Of a DNA stretch of 46,471 nucleotides, positions 24,056 through 33,942 are shown piece after piece (position 1 is the first letter of the stretch; each line of letters starts with the position of its first letter). This stretch comes from Candidatus Harrysmithiimonas galli. Its GTDB lineage: Bacteria > Bacillota > Bacilli > CAJFEE01. The notes beneath the pieces are model-generated. The model was not told where the DNA came from, ran no database searches, and was given only the letters and a program-made list of their open reading frames with translations. The position numbers and the translations under genes are program-made. The stretch lies in the NCBI GenBank assembly GCA_904373265.1, contig CAJFEE010000021.1:1-46471 (forward strand), given 5' to 3'.

Positions 24056-25046
24056 ATTGGAACGTGCGGCGGCTCTGATTCAAGAGGGTGAAGTGGTGGC
24101 ATTTCCAACAGAAACGGTATATGGTTTGGGAGCAAATGCATTGAGCGCCAAGGCTGTTCGGAAAATATACAGAGCCAAAGGTAGACCCAGTGATAACCCC
24201 CTCATTGTACATATTTCATCTGTGGATATGTTGGGGACATTGGTTGATGCCATTCCAAAGTCAGCACAGAAATTAATGGATGTATTTTGGCCAGGACCAC
24301 TTACGATTGTTTTTCCGAAACAGGCAAATGTTCCGGACTGTGTAACTGGAGGATTGAGAACAGTAGGTATACGTATGCCAAATCATCCAATTGCTTTGGA
24401 TTTGATTCGGCAGGCTAAGGTACCCATTGCTGCACCAAGTGCAAATATATCAGGACGCCCGTCTCCGACTACAGTGCGGCATGTAATTGAAGATATGAAT
24501 GAGCGTATTCCATTGATTATTGATGGCGGAGATACCCAAGTCGGGCTGGAATCAACAGTGATTGACTGTAGCCGTTCGGTTCCGATTATTTTGCGCCCTG
24601 GGAAAATTACAAAGGAAGAAATAGAAGCGATTTTAGGTCAGACAATTGATGAAGCAATGGATCATAGTGGTTCTGATGTTTTGGCGCCCTGCGCTCCTGG
24701 TATGAAATATCGGCATTATGCACCTCAAGCAGAGGTAAAGCTGGTTGCACATTCTGAAAAGTTGGTACAAGAAGCCATATGGCAGCAAAAAAAAGCAGGG
24801 AAGTCTGTCGGCGTTTTGTCAACGAATGAAATTTGTCAAACTGTTCAAGCGGCAGATCGTGTTTTTTCTTTAGGTGCAGCTGGAGATTTGACCATGTGTT
24901 CGCAAAGGTTGTATGATGGTCTCAGAAACTTTGATGACTACCGAATTGATGTAATTTTGGTTACGACGGTTGAAGAAACAGGTGTTGGAAAAGCCATTAT
25001 GAATCGTCTGGCAAAGGCCAGTGAAGAAGTATCGGATTTACTTTAA
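23994..25046 (+). CDS. ywlC: L-threonylcarbamoyladenylate synthase (Sua5/YwlC)
   Basis: A 350-residue Sua5-type enzyme that makes threonylcarbamoyl-AMP from threonine, bicarbonate and ATP, the first step of tRNA t6A37 modification. The N-terminal YrdC domain has RAAALIQEGEVVAFPTETVY, GLGANALSAKAVRKIYRAKG, RPSDNPLIVHI, APSANISGRPSPT and the STVIDCS strand. A linker leads to the C-terminal Sua5 domain (APGMKYRHYAPQAEVKLVAH). AGAGGAAA precedes ATG 23994. The first 20 codons contain two perfect DnaA boxes, which forces an unusual N-terminal extension (KLSTNQQTYPQLERA) before the YrdC domain. Confidence 0.95.
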   Translation: MKQTEVRIVEKLSTNQQTYPQLERAAALIQEGEVVAFPTETVYGLGANALSAKAVRKIYRAKGRPSDNPLIVHISSVDMLGTLVDAIPKSAQKLMDVFWPGPLTIVFPKQANVPDCVTGGLRTVGIRMPNHPIALDLIRQAKVPIAAPSANISGRPSPTTVRHVIEDMNERIPLIIDGGDTQVGLESTVIDCSRSVPIILRPGKITKEEIEAILGQTIDEAMDHSGSDVLAPCAPGMKYRHYAPQAEVKLVAHSEKLVQEAIWQQKKAGKSVGVLSTNEICQTVQAADRVFSLGAAGDLTMCSQRLYDGLRNFDDYRIDVILVTTVEETGVGKAIMNRLAKASEEVSDLL

Positions 25047-25466
25047 ACAATTGCTGTTTTTGTAAGGCTATGCGGTTCATATAAATGTTTAGTTGGGTTT
25101 TGGGATAAAGACTTCCAAAAAGGATTTGATTCAAATTAAGATTTTTCCAGACTTTTGTAAGGGTGGGATACCTTATAAGGGAAAAGATTTAAGTAAGATT
25201 GGCGTTTGGTATAGAGTTAAAGTCCCACCTAACGAAAAGTGGTTCCAATGTCTAGAAATCATTTTTGCTTTTTATTCTAGCTCCAATGATAGGGCAAATC
25301 TTATGAAGATATATAAATCATTTGTAGATATAAATATCCACAGATATTTTTTTCAAAAAATGAAAATGCTTTCCTGATAGACTGAAATAAAATGGATATT
25401 TTCTCCTTCTAAAAATTGGTGTTTGTACATAAATTGTACAAGGATACAATATCAAGGAGGAGCACT
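25047..25466. other. Spacer upstream of mntP
   Basis: No gene supported. GGTGGGA near 25153 and TCCCACC near 25222 could pair over about 65 bases, but the manganese riboswitch (yybP-ykoY) consensus is not seen. A frame at 25093-25377 has no ribosome-binding site or recognisable content. Confidence 0.4.
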
Positions 25467-26036
25467 ATGATTTCGTCACAAATATTGAGCACATTCATGC
25501 CAATTTTTATGCTAGCCATTGCATTAAGTATGGATGCATTTTCAGTTAGTTTGGGAATGGGAACAATTGCCCTTCGCAAGCAACAAATCTTTCACATTGG
25601 ACTGGTGGTCGGTGTGTTTCATATTGTGATGCCATTGGTTGGTATTGCACTGGGACAATATTTGGCAGAGCGTATTGGGACGATTTCTTCTGTCATTGGC
25701 GGCTTGCTTTTGATGTTTATTGGTCTGCAAATTTTTTTCTCTTCCTTTACCGAACAGAAGGTAAAAAAGTTTGTTCCAATTGGTATCGGTCTGTATATGT
25801 TTGCTTTTGGTGTCAGTGTAGACAGTTTGACGATTGGTCTAGGATTGGGAATGTTTGGTACAAAGGTGATTGTAACTTTAGTTTTATTTGGTGCTTTTAG
25901 TTGTATGTTTACTTGGCTTGGTTTATGGTTGGGAAGAACTACTCATATGAAGTTGGGCTCGTGGACGAGTATTTTAGGCGGAGGAATTTTGATTGCCTTC
26001 TCTTTGCTTTTATTGTTCCATACATATTTTAAGTAA
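25467..26036 (+). CDS. mntP: Manganese efflux pump MntP
   Basis: A 189-residue membrane protein with six segments in two DUF204-type repeats. It exports Mn2+ across the cytoplasmic membrane. Each repeat shows its conserved acidic motif: ALSMDAFSVSLGMG (about 16-29) and AFGVSVDSLTIGLGLG (about 114-129). ATG 25467 follows AAGGAGGAG by five bases; the longer frame from 25416 is spurious. The gene lies between ywlC and ywlE, as ywlD does in Bacillus. No manganese riboswitch or clear MntR box was found upstream. Confidence 0.92.
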   Translation: MISSQILSTFMPIFMLAIALSMDAFSVSLGMGTIALRKQQIFHIGLVVGVFHIVMPLVGIALGQYLAERIGTISSVIGGLLLMFIGLQIFFSSFTEQKVKKFVPIGIGLYMFAFGVSVDSLTIGLGLGMFGTKVIVTLVLFGAFSCMFTWLGLWLGRTTHMKLGSWTSILGGGILIAFSLLLLFHTYFK

Positions 26037-26045
26037 AGCAATACT

Positions 26046-26092
26046 TCCTTTGAAATAAAAGCTATGACTTTGAAATTCAAAGGATATTTTTG
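26046..26092 (+). terminator. Probable terminator of mntP
   Basis: CCTTTGAA (26047-26054) pairs with TTCAAAGG (26076-26083), followed by ATATTTTT. Confidence 0.55.
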
Positions 26093-26425
26093 TATGGTTT
26101 AAAAGAGGGAACAGAACGAAAAGTGAAATAAATGATCACCAAAAATTTTTATGTTTTATCATATAAAGAAAAAGAAGATATAAAATAACTATATGGAAAC
26201 ATTGATATATCTAGAAGTTACAGACTTAAATCATGTTTCAGAAAAAATGTTTTATACATTACCATTTCATTACGATATTTTTTTGAGAAAAATAGACTTT
26301 CTTTTTAATATTTTATCTAGAATATTTTGTTTTTAAAAATTTTCTTAGAAATTTCTAATGGATAAAAGAGCATTTGTGTTGTATGCTATGATTAAGTAGA
26401 ATTAAATAGTTAAAGGGGTGAAATT
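26093..26425. other. AT-rich spacer upstream of ywlE
   Basis: About 330 bases without a gene on either strand. Confidence 0.5.
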
Positions 26426-26857
26426 TTGAATATTTTGTTTATTTGTACAGGGAATACATGCAGAAGTCCGATGGCAGAAGGAATTTTTAATTCGTTAAGC
26501 TCAACAGGTACAATGGCTCGTTCTGCTGGTATATGTACACAAAATGGATTGCCAGCTTCTAAATTTGCAGCAGAGCTCTGCCAGACGGTTGGTAAGCATG
26601 GACATCGATCGCAGCAAGTCAATGAAGAGTTGATTTCCTGGGCAGATTTGATTTTAACAATGACAGTGGAACATAAAGAATGGATGAAGCAGCGGTATAA
26701 ATTACTGCCGCCGATTGAAACGTTAAAAATATATGTTGGCGAAATGGATGAAAATATTTTAGATCCATTCGGCGGTGGAAAGAATATATATGAGACTGTT
26801 TTTCATGAGCTGGAGCGTACGATTCAATTATTAATAAAAAAAATCAATATAAAGTGA
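26426..26857 (+). CDS. ywlE: Low-molecular-weight phosphatase YwlE, probable protein-arginine phosphatase
   Basis: A 143-residue LMW-PTP fold enzyme. The P-loop is C7-TGNTCRS (MNILFICTGNTCRSPMAEG). The residue after Asn is Thr11, as in B. subtilis YwlE, where this threonine favours phosphoarginine over phosphotyrosine; classic LMW-PTPs have a bulky aliphatic residue there. The general-acid aspartate lies in ILDPFGGG near residue 113. The start is TTG 26426 with AAAGGGGTG upstream. It heads a likely operon with the chemotaxis-type gene, rpiB and ywlG. Whether the kinase McsB exists in this genome cannot be seen here. Confidence 0.88.
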   Translation: MNILFICTGNTCRSPMAEGIFNSLSSTGTMARSAGICTQNGLPASKFAAELCQTVGKHGHRSQQVNEELISWADLILTMTVEHKEWMKQRYKLLPPIETLKIYVGEMDENILDPFGGGKNIYETVFHELERTIQLLIKKINIK

Positions 26858-26866
26858 GGAAAAGCC

Positions 26867-28151
26867 ATGAAGAATCGAGGAATTCAAGCACAATTTACAT
26901 TATTTACAACAATTGTTGCAGTGATTACATATGTAACAAGTGGAATTTTTATTTTCCTTTTTTATGACATAGTTGGGGGTAAAGATGGGGATTTCTGAGC
27001 CAGTATGGATTATTGGCACTCTTTTGCTTGGAATCATTTGGTCTGGCATTCTTGCTTATATCGCTGGAATTTTAATTTCACGACAGTTAAAACAACTGGA
27101 GGCAGTTGCGCTGGAGCTTTCAAAAGGAGATTTGTCTGTTGATGTTCCAGAGCTAAGTGCTTCAAGTGAAATTTATTTGCTTTCTAAAACAGTTGGGACT
27201 TTGGAAAAAAATTTAAATCATACAGTCGGAGCTGTAGAGACCAGCATTTCGGAAACGAATAAACAGGTGGAAGCCATTCGGTTGTCTGTTTCAACTGTAC
27301 ATGAAATGAGCGAGCAGATGAGTAGAGCAATTGAAGATGTTGCCACAGGTGCCATTCAGTTGACAGAGGCATTTGATACGACCGATCAAATGATGGATCA
27401 TTTGATGCAAATGTCCCAGAAAGTTTATAATGAAGCAGCAGTTTCCAAGAAAACAGCAGATGATTTTGTGCTTTCAATTGAAAATAGTGTAGGCAATATT
27501 GTAGAATTAATCGGACATGTCAAATCACTTGGAGAGCGTACGGGTGAGGTTTTAAATGCCATTCAGCAACTGGAACAAAATGCAAATGAAGTTGGAGAAA
27601 TTATTGATCTGGTTGGAGATATTGCTGGTCAAACCAACTTGTTGGCTTTAAATGCATCTATTGAGGCAGAGCGTGCAGGTGAAAATGGGAAAGGCTTTGC
27701 TGTGGTTGCAACAGAAGTTCGACACTTGGCAGACAGCAGTGTAAAAGCTGTTCAAGATATAACAGATTTAATTCATAAAATGCAAGGCAATGTTTCGCAG
27801 GTTGTCAATCAAATTCGTATGCAGGAAAGTAGCATTTCCAATCAGGAGAAAATCAGTCAGGTGACTGAATCACAAATTGGTAATTTAAAAGAACATATGG
27901 AAAAGTTTGTAGAAGTGTTTGTGACAATTGAAAACCTGTGTCAGAAACAGATTGATCAGGTACAGATGGCGCTGGAGGATTCTAGAAAGGTAATGAGTAT
28001 TTCTGAAGAATCTACAGCGGCAACAGAAGAAGTGGCAGCTTCCACAAAAATTCAGGAGCAAGAGATGGACAGGTTGCGTGAAGAGGCAAGAGTTTTGGAA
28101 ATGCAAGCACAAAAACTATCTGAAGTAATTAAAGTATTTAAAAGAAAGTAG
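26867..28151 (+). CDS. Methyl-accepting chemotaxis-type transducer, N-terminus in another frame
   Basis: A cytoplasmic MA signalling domain fills most of the long frame that ends at 28151, with the hairpin tip [20 protein letters not shown] then [20 protein letters not shown]. Upstream is a membrane segment ([20 protein letters not shown]) and a HAMP-like region ([20 protein letters not shown]). The natural beginning, [20 protein letters not shown] with a first membrane segment, starts at ATG 26867 behind GAGGAAAA but ends at TGA 26996-26998. Removing one G from the G4 run 26987-26990 joins both into one protein of ~427 residues. Alternatively the long frame starts independently at ATG 26985. 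No extracellular sensor domain is present, so the signal may be sensed in the membrane or cytoplasm. Confidence 0.75.
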
Positions 28152-28193
28152 TCGGGTATCCTAATTTGGTTTTAGAAAGTAGGAGAAGTAAAA

Positions 28194-28655
28194 ATGAGAG
28201 TAGCCATCGCATCAGATCATGGTGGATTAAACTTAAAACAAGAAATTATTCGATTATTGGAAGAAAAAAAAGTGATATTTAAAGATTTTGGCGCAACAAG
28301 TGTTTGTGGAAGTGTAGACTATCCAGACTATGCTTTTTTGGTTGCGCAAAAGGTTGCAGATGGAGAATATGATCGGGGAATTTTAATTTGTGGAACGGGT
28401 ATTGGGATGAGCATCGCAGCGAATAAAGTTTCTGGGGTTCGTTGTGCGCTTGTTCATGATACGTTTAGCGCACGTGCGACACGTCAACATAATGATTCTA
28501 ACATACTTGCAATGGGTGAACGTGTGATTGGTTTTGGCTTGGCAAAGGATATTGTGGAAATTTGGTTATCTGAAGAATTTGAAGGGCAAAGGCACGAAAA
28601 CCGTGTCAATAAAATTAAACAATATGAAAGGCAAGTGACCAGATCTGATGGATGA
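28194..28655 (+). CDS. rpiB: Ribose-5-phosphate isomerase B (RpiB/YwlF)
   Basis: A 153-residue RpiB/LacAB-family sugar-phosphate isomerase of the pentose phosphate pathway. It starts MRVAIASDHGGLNLKQEIIR. The active-site segment is ILICGTGIGMSIAANKVSGV, then RCALVHDTFSARATRQHNDS, including the catalytic Cys and the phosphate-binding residues. AGGAGAAG precedes ATG 28194. It overlaps ywlG by eight bases and is probably cotranscribed with ywlE. Confidence 0.95.
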   Translation: MRVAIASDHGGLNLKQEIIRLLEEKKVIFKDFGATSVCGSVDYPDYAFLVAQKVADGEYDRGILICGTGIGMSIAANKVSGVRCALVHDTFSARATRQHNDSNILAMGERVIGFGLAKDIVEIWLSEEFEGQRHENRVNKIKQYERQVTRSDG

Positions 28656-29199
28656 ACTTGCACGCTTACAAGTAAGATGGCTACAAATTTTGGATGCCTT
28701 TGCTAGCAGTGTACATCCGCAAAAAAATAAAATTTTTGTCATCGGATGTTCCACTTCAGAAATCACAGGCCATACAATCGGAAAAGCTGGTTCCTTGGAA
28801 ATTGCTGAAATGATGTGCCAAGGCTTGCTTGCCTTTCGAGAAAAATATGGTGTGTTTATTGCTGTTCAATGTTGTGAACATTTAAATCGGGCATTGGTTG
28901 TTCCAAGGCAGTTGGCAGAACAGGAATGTTTGACAATTGTACAGGCCATTCCACAAAGATATGCTGGTGGTGCTTTGGGTACGGTATTTTTCGAAAAGGA
29001 GCAAGATGCTGTTCTTGTAGAAGCCATTCAGGCAGATTATGGGATGGATATTGGTTTGACGTTGATTGGAATGCATTTAAAGCCAGTCGCGATTCCGGTT
29101 CGGTTGCCATTTGATCGCTTGGGACAAGCAATTTTTACGGCTGCGAAAACACGACCCAAATATATTGGTGGTGCCCGGGCAGTTTATGATATAAAATAG
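28648..29199 (+). CDS. ywlG: Conserved protein YwlG (DUF436, TIGR01440 family)
   Basis: A 183-residue protein of unknown function. Family landmarks are FVIGCSTSEITGHTIGKAGS, then VAVQCCEHLNRALV-like sequence (here FIAVQCCEHLNRALVVPRQL), GGALGTVFF, and TLIGMHLKPVAIPVRLPFDR. The Cys-Cys-Glu-His motif looks like a possible metal or catalytic site. The start overlaps the end of rpiB, a translational coupling also seen in other Bacillota. Confidence 0.92.
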   Translation: MDELARLQVRWLQILDAFASSVHPQKNKIFVIGCSTSEITGHTIGKAGSLEIAEMMCQGLLAFREKYGVFIAVQCCEHLNRALVVPRQLAEQECLTIVQAIPQRYAGGALGTVFFEKEQDAVLVEAIQADYGMDIGLTLIGMHLKPVAIPVRLPFDRLGQAIFTAAKTRPKYIGGARAVYDIK

Positions 29200-29342
29200 T
29201 TTTTTATTGGTTTGGTAATGGAAAGTCTTTGAAATTGCCAGTCACGCATTTTGAAAGACAAGAACCAAACCGTCAATAAAGAAAGATGGATGATAAAAAT
29301 TTTCTATCATGGATTCTTGTATAAAGAAACATTTGAGGTTAC

Positions 29343-29403
29343 AAAATGCGCGCGTAAAAATGTTGATTCTCTTGGCGAAAAAGACATTTTACGCGCATTT
29401 TTT
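29343..29403. terminator. Strong terminator after ywlG
   Basis: AAAATGCGCGCGTAAAAATG pairs with CATTTTACGCGCATTTTTT across a 22-base loop. AT flanks make it work in either direction. Confidence 0.8.
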
Positions 29404-30332
29404 CATTGATTAGTTAGATAGAAGAAAAATGTCTGATAGAGTTTTACAAGTGTTTATAGACAGATCTCTAACGAATTTATGCGATCAAGAATTTTTTATT
29501 TCACTGTTATTGTATTGATCTGTCTACTGCGCTGTTTTTGTAATCGAATGATCAAAAAGCGTAACAAGGAAGTCATGAAAATATGAACATTCTTTTTCCA
29601 TAAAGCTACAGCAACTTCTTTTTGATATGTAGGAGAAAAATCTTTACATCCTAAAGGTTTCAGAGTGTACAGGCAAAGAAGGATAAGCATATTCTAGCTT
29701 TCAAAATCAGAGTTCTATTGCATAGCACCATCTTATTTTCCCTTTTTTGACAAAAGAAAAGTTTTGTCCGCTCTCGCTTAAGTTATTTTCTATTCATTCA
29801 CAAGAAGCGGTCATAGACCTTAAAAATGCCGATGTATGGTGAATTTTTCGTTAAGAGCTGGGATTTTTTGTAAAATCTTCGATTCTACTACTATATGTTG
29901 AATGAAGATTTTACTTATGAGGAAGTTGTTCCTAGCAGCTCCCTTTTTAAATTTCTGAGGATTGGGCGAATGAAAAAGAGTATGGTGAGTAAAATATTCA
30001 AAAAACAAGGATTGAAACCAAACGGAAATTCTTATTTGTAGCAATCAATATGCTGAAATGACAAAATTTATACAGTTAAAAATAAATAGATATCAAACTT
30101 CATGTGAAATTTTACACTGTTGTTTGTTTTTTTATGAATTCATTCTTTTATCTCAGCTTTTTTTGTTTCTGATATAATTCAGTTATTTTATTCTCATTTT
30201 CGATTATATACATAGTAAAAGCTGTCATTTTCTTGCTGGTTTCTCTATGATCAAGTGAATTGTTCACGATTTCATGAAATCTTACAGTTCTTAATTTGCC
30301 ATGCTGTTGTGAAATTGTGAAACAAAATAAAG
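29404..30332. other. Long spacer upstream of glyA
   Basis: No supported gene. A 48-codon frame at 29895-30041 (MLNEDFTYEEVVPSSSLFKF...) is slightly protein-like but has no ribosome-binding site. Confidence 0.45.
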
Positions 30333-30362
30333 TTGACGATTGGGATGGAAACAATTTACAAT
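30333..30362 (+). promoter_or_regulatory. Promoter of glyA
   Basis: TTGACG (30333-30338), 18 bases, TACAAT (30357-30362). The predicted leader is about 60 bases and holds a 7-bp hairpin ACCGTAT/ATACGGT at 30376-30396; no known riboswitch is recognised. Confidence 0.6.
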
Positions 30363-30431
30363 AAACGTTGAAGAGACCGTATTTTCATCATACGGTGACT
30401 GTAATCATTCCGAATTTGAGGAGGAAAAAAG

Positions 30432-31688
30432 ATGAGTCATGTTGGACAAGTAGATTTAAAGATACAAGATACAAAGGTGTCTGAGGCGATTGCACTGGAG
30501 TGTAAACGTCAGAATGAAAAAATTGAATTGATTGCTTCTGAAAATTTTGTTTCTAAGGCAGTCATGCAAGCGCAAGGTTCAGTACTAACGAATAAATATG
30601 CAGAAGGATATCCTGGACGTCGTTACTATGGTGGTTGTGAATATGTTGATATCGTTGAGGATCTTGCAAGAGACCGTGCAAAGCAATTATTTGGTGCAAA
30701 GCATGTCAATGTGCAGCCACATTCCGGAGCACAGGCAAATATGGCGGTTTATCATACGGTTTTAAAGCCAGGTGATACAGTGCTTGGCATGAATCTTTCA
30801 CATGGTGGGCATTTAACGCACGGCAGTCCAGTGAATTTCAGTGGCATTTTATATAATATGGTGGAGTACGGTGTGTCTAAAGAAACTGGTAAAATTGACT
30901 ATGAAGAAGTACGTCAAATTGCATTAAAGCATCAGCCGAAAATGATTGTTGCTGGTGCAAGTGCCTATCCGAGAAAAATTGATTTTGCAAAATTTAGAGA
31001 GATTGCGGATGAGGTTGGTGCATATTTATTTGTAGATATGGCGCATATTGCTGGTCTGGTAGCAGCAGGATTACATCAAAATCCAGTGCCATATGCACAT
31101 TTTGTTACAACAACAACGCATAAAACTTTGCGGGGTCCGCGTGGCGGGATGATTATGACGACAGAGGAATTTGCCAAAGCGATCGATAAGTCTGTATTCC
31201 CAGGCATTCAGGGTGGGCCATTGATGCATGTAATTGCGGCAAAAGCGGTTGCATTTGGAGAAGCGCTACAACCTGAATTTAAAGAATATGCTGCTCAGAT
31301 TATTCAGAACGCACAGGCGTTGGCAAAGAAATTACAAAAAGAAGGTGTAGACATCGTTTCGGGTGGTACAGACAATCATTTAATGTTGTTAAATGTCAAA
31401 TCTTTGGGCTTAACTGGAAAAGTTGCGGAAAAGGTTTTGGATGATATTGGTATTACTGTCAATAAAAATACCATTCCATTTGATACAGAAAGTCCGTTTG
31501 TTACAAGTGGTATTCGTATTGGTACAGCTGCGGTGACTTCAAGAGGATTTATGGAAACGGAAATGGAAACCATTGGGGAATTGATTGCAAAAGCATTGAA
31601 AAATCATGAAGACAAGACCATTTTGGCAGCATGTAGTCAGTCTGTTTTAGATTTAACGAAAAAATTCCCACTGTATGAGGTTCTGTAA
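30432..31688 (+). CDS. glyA: Serine hydroxymethyltransferase GlyA
   Basis: A 418-residue PLP enzyme that interconverts serine and glycine and feeds one-carbon units to folate. Hallmarks: [69 protein letters not shown], and the PLP lysine in [14 protein letters not shown]. The [14 protein letters not shown] motif closes the small domain. GAGGAGG lies upstream of ATG 30432. It has its own promoter and is followed by upp in the same direction, as in Bacillus. Confidence 0.97.
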   Translation: MSHVGQVDLKIQDTKVSEAIALECKRQNEKIELIASENFVSKAVMQAQGSVLTNKYAEGYPGRRYYGGCEYVDIVEDLARDRAKQLFGAKHVNVQPHSGAQANMAVYHTVLKPGDTVLGMNLSHGGHLTHGSPVNFSGILYNMVEYGVSKETGKIDYEEVRQIALKHQPKMIVAGASAYPRKIDFAKFREIADEVGAYLFVDMAHIAGLVAAGLHQNPVPYAHFVTTTTHKTLRGPRGGMIMTTEEFAKAIDKSVFPGIQGGPLMHVIAAKAVAFGEALQPEFKEYAAQIIQNAQALAKKLQKEGVDIVSGGTDNHLMLLNVKSLGLTGKVAEKVLDDIGITVNKNTIPFDTESPFVTSGIRIGTAAVTSRGFMETEMETIGELIAKALKNHEDKTILAACSQSVLDLTKKFPLYEVL

Positions 31689-31829
31689 ATCTATACGTGT
31701 AAAAATCAAACGATGATGTGAACTTAGATTTAAAGTAAAGATCCAGCAGTCGTGTTGTGTAGGAAATTTGCCGTTTTCATTTTTAAAATTTCAATTGTTT
31801 TAGAAGTTATCGTTAAAGGAGAAATTATT

Positions 31830-32462
31830 TTGAAAAAGATTTTTATTTTTCATCATCCGTTGATTGATCATAAACTCAGTATTTTACGTGACAAACGTAC
31901 AAAGACCCCACAATTTCAGATGTTGGTTAAAGAAATTACAAGCTTGATGACTTACGAGATAATGAAAGATCTTGTAACAGAGCAAACAAAAATTGAAACG
32001 CCAGTTTCCACCATGACAGCACATCGTTTAAGCAAGTGTCCGATTGTATTGCTTCCAATTTTACGTGCCGGATTGGGAATGGTAGATGGCATTCGTATGT
32101 TTGTACCTTTTGCCAAAGTTGGTCATATTGGTATGATCCGTGATGAGGAAACTTTACAACCAAGAACATATTATCATAAGTTGCCAGACGATATTTCTGA
32201 TGCACAAGTCTTCGTTTTAGATCCGATGTTGGCCACAGGCGGCTCAGTGGTTGCAGCAATTGACCATTTAAAGGCACAGAATGTTTCACAAATTACTTTT
32301 ATATGTTTGCTTGCTTCACCGGAGGGTTTGACATATTTCAGTACACAGCATCCAGATGTACAGATTTATACAGCGGCTATTGATGAAAAATTAAATGCGC
32401 AAGGATATATTGTTCCAGGGCTTGGAGATGCAGGAGATCGTTTGTTTGGAACAGAGTCATAA
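31830..32462 (+). CDS. upp: Uracil phosphoribosyltransferase Upp
   Basis: A 210-residue type I PRTase that salvages uracil to UMP. It starts MKKIFIFHHPLIDHKLSILR. The PRPP-binding segment is VLDPMLATGGSVVAAIDHLK and the uracil-binding end is GYIVPGLGDAGDRLFGTE. TTG 31830 is chosen because AAAGGAGA lies seven bases upstream; the frame extends to 31752 without a ribosome-binding site or family match. The gene lies in the standard glyA-upp order. Confidence 0.95.
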   Translation: MKKIFIFHHPLIDHKLSILRDKRTKTPQFQMLVKEITSLMTYEIMKDLVTEQTKIETPVSTMTAHRLSKCPIVLLPILRAGLGMVDGIRMFVPFAKVGHIGMIRDEETLQPRTYYHKLPDDISDAQVFVLDPMLATGGSVVAAIDHLKAQNVSQITFICLLASPEGLTYFSTQHPDVQIYTAAIDEKLNAQGYIVPGLGDAGDRLFGTES

Positions 32463-32472
32463 CAGATCATGA

Positions 32473-32522
32473 TAAAATGCTTCAGAGAGAACTTTTTAAA
32501 AGTATTCTCTGGAGCATTTTTT
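32473..32522 (+). terminator. Strong terminator of upp
   Basis: AAAATGCTTCAGAGA pairs with TCTCTGGAGCATTTT (long stem with one bulge and one G-T pair), then more T. Confidence 0.85.
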
Positions 32523-32719
32523 GTGGCTGTACAAGATTGGCCATCTGCTTTTACTGTCTTGCTATCGTGACTTCTGTTATTTGGCTTTATATTTTGAAAG
32601 AATCTGTAAGCGAAGAAGATTTTTTCAGTTGTTTTTTTGCTGTTTGTTTTTTATGTACAATTTCAGCTTGGGTGGTTTTGTGGGATTTGAAACGAAATGA
32701 TATATCGATTGATAAATGA
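32477..32719 (+). CDS. Possible small membrane protein, doubtful
   Basis: An 80-codon frame with two hydrophobic segments (LAICFYCLAIVTSVIWLYIL and CFFAVCFLCTISAWVVLWDL) separated by an acidic loop (KESVSEEDFF) and followed by a charged tail. It looks protein-like, but its ATG lies inside the left arm of the upp terminator and has no Shine-Dalgarno. It may be spurious or start internally. Not recognised. Confidence 0.25.
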   Translation: MLQRELFKSILWSIFCGCTRLAICFYCLAIVTSVIWLYILKESVSEEDFFSCFFAVCFLCTISAWVVLWDLKRNDISIDK

Positions 32720-33942
32720 TTTCAATTGAAGTAGATTCATCTAAATATTGCTATCTATTTGATAATTGTTATAGAAGTACATTCGCTTTATTTATTGTCT
32801 AATTGTTATTTTTGCCTGGATGTTGGGCTCAAAAATGCTGTTTACTACTAAAATACAGTGCAAATTTAATTTTTTTTAAAATCATTGGTTTTCATTAATA
32901 AAATTTATTTAGCTGAATCCTTATATACCAAAATATTGTAAATCAGGATATGTTTATATTTTTGGCGTAATCAAAAAGGCTCTGTTGCAATAGTTGATGG
33001 ATAGATAAAACGAGCTACAACTAGATTTGTAAAATTAAAATAGTATAGAAAATGTTATTAGATGATAAATGAAAATCTACAATAGATGGCATTGCCTAAG
33101 TAAAAAATTTATGAATGTTTGGTTTATGCTTAAAAACTAAGCACAATCATATAGAATCTAAATATTTTTTGATTCAAACTTTTCTATGTACAAACTTTAC
33201 AAAGATTGTAACAGTAATGAACTGGTTTATCTAAAATATTTGTAGATAGGATGAAAAAGCAGTATAAAAGAGAATGGTATAAATGATCACATATTAAAAA
33301 GATGTGAAAAATCGCAGTATACAACCTAGTAAAAGCTACTGCTTAAGGAAAAGATTTTTTGCACAAGGTAGTCAAAGCAGATCGTCAATATTTACAATTA
33401 CATTTATATGAAAAATCTGAATATGAAAGCAATGTTACAAAGCTTACATTTCGATCAATTTGTTGCTTGTAATGGCTGGGGAGTACGTATAGATTTTTTC
33501 AGAATATAAGCTGGAGGAAATGGGGAAATGGTTTATCAAGATAGGCAAAATTTTTGCAAGCACACCAATTTGTAATGCCAGTAGACATAAAAATTCTGAT
33601 ACAAAGAATTTATCTAGTAGAGTATGAAAGTGAAAATGATGCTGCTTGTCATGATAAAGATATAAACATAGCAATCCATATTTGTAACAAAAGTATGCTT
33701 GTTCTGGTATAAAATACTGACATATAAAAGCTGTAAGCATAAGGGGATGGCTCGTGTATGAAATATAGAAATGTTGTCAAATGAGAATTCTTCTGCTTTA
33801 CAGCATGATTGTAAGAGTATATTACAAGTCAGGAATTTATGAAGAGGGAATAGAAAATTTTCATAAATTCTTAAGTATATTTGTCGATAAATCGTCTATT
33901 TTATTTGCTATGCTTTTTGCAAGTGAAACTGAGGTGGATAAA
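32720..33942. other. Long AT-rich spacer, no gene seen
   Basis: About 1.2 kb with short frames only on both strands. The frame preceding the TVP38-like gene (33781-33942) lacks a ribosome-binding site and is treated as untranslated. Confidence 0.5.

Noticed and set aside
25423-25450. Promoter TTGTAC, 16 bases, TACAAT directly before mntP, overlapping a TTGTAC palindrome
   Set aside because: The transcript would begin at the Shine-Dalgarno itself, leaving almost no leader.
25047-25466. Manganese riboswitch (yybP-ykoY type) upstream of mntP
   Set aside because: The conserved loop sequences of that class are not present; only a loose GGTGGGA/TCCCACC pairing is seen.
29895-30041. 48-codon ORF upstream of glyA
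   Set aside because: No ribosome-binding site and no match I can name; too short to support.
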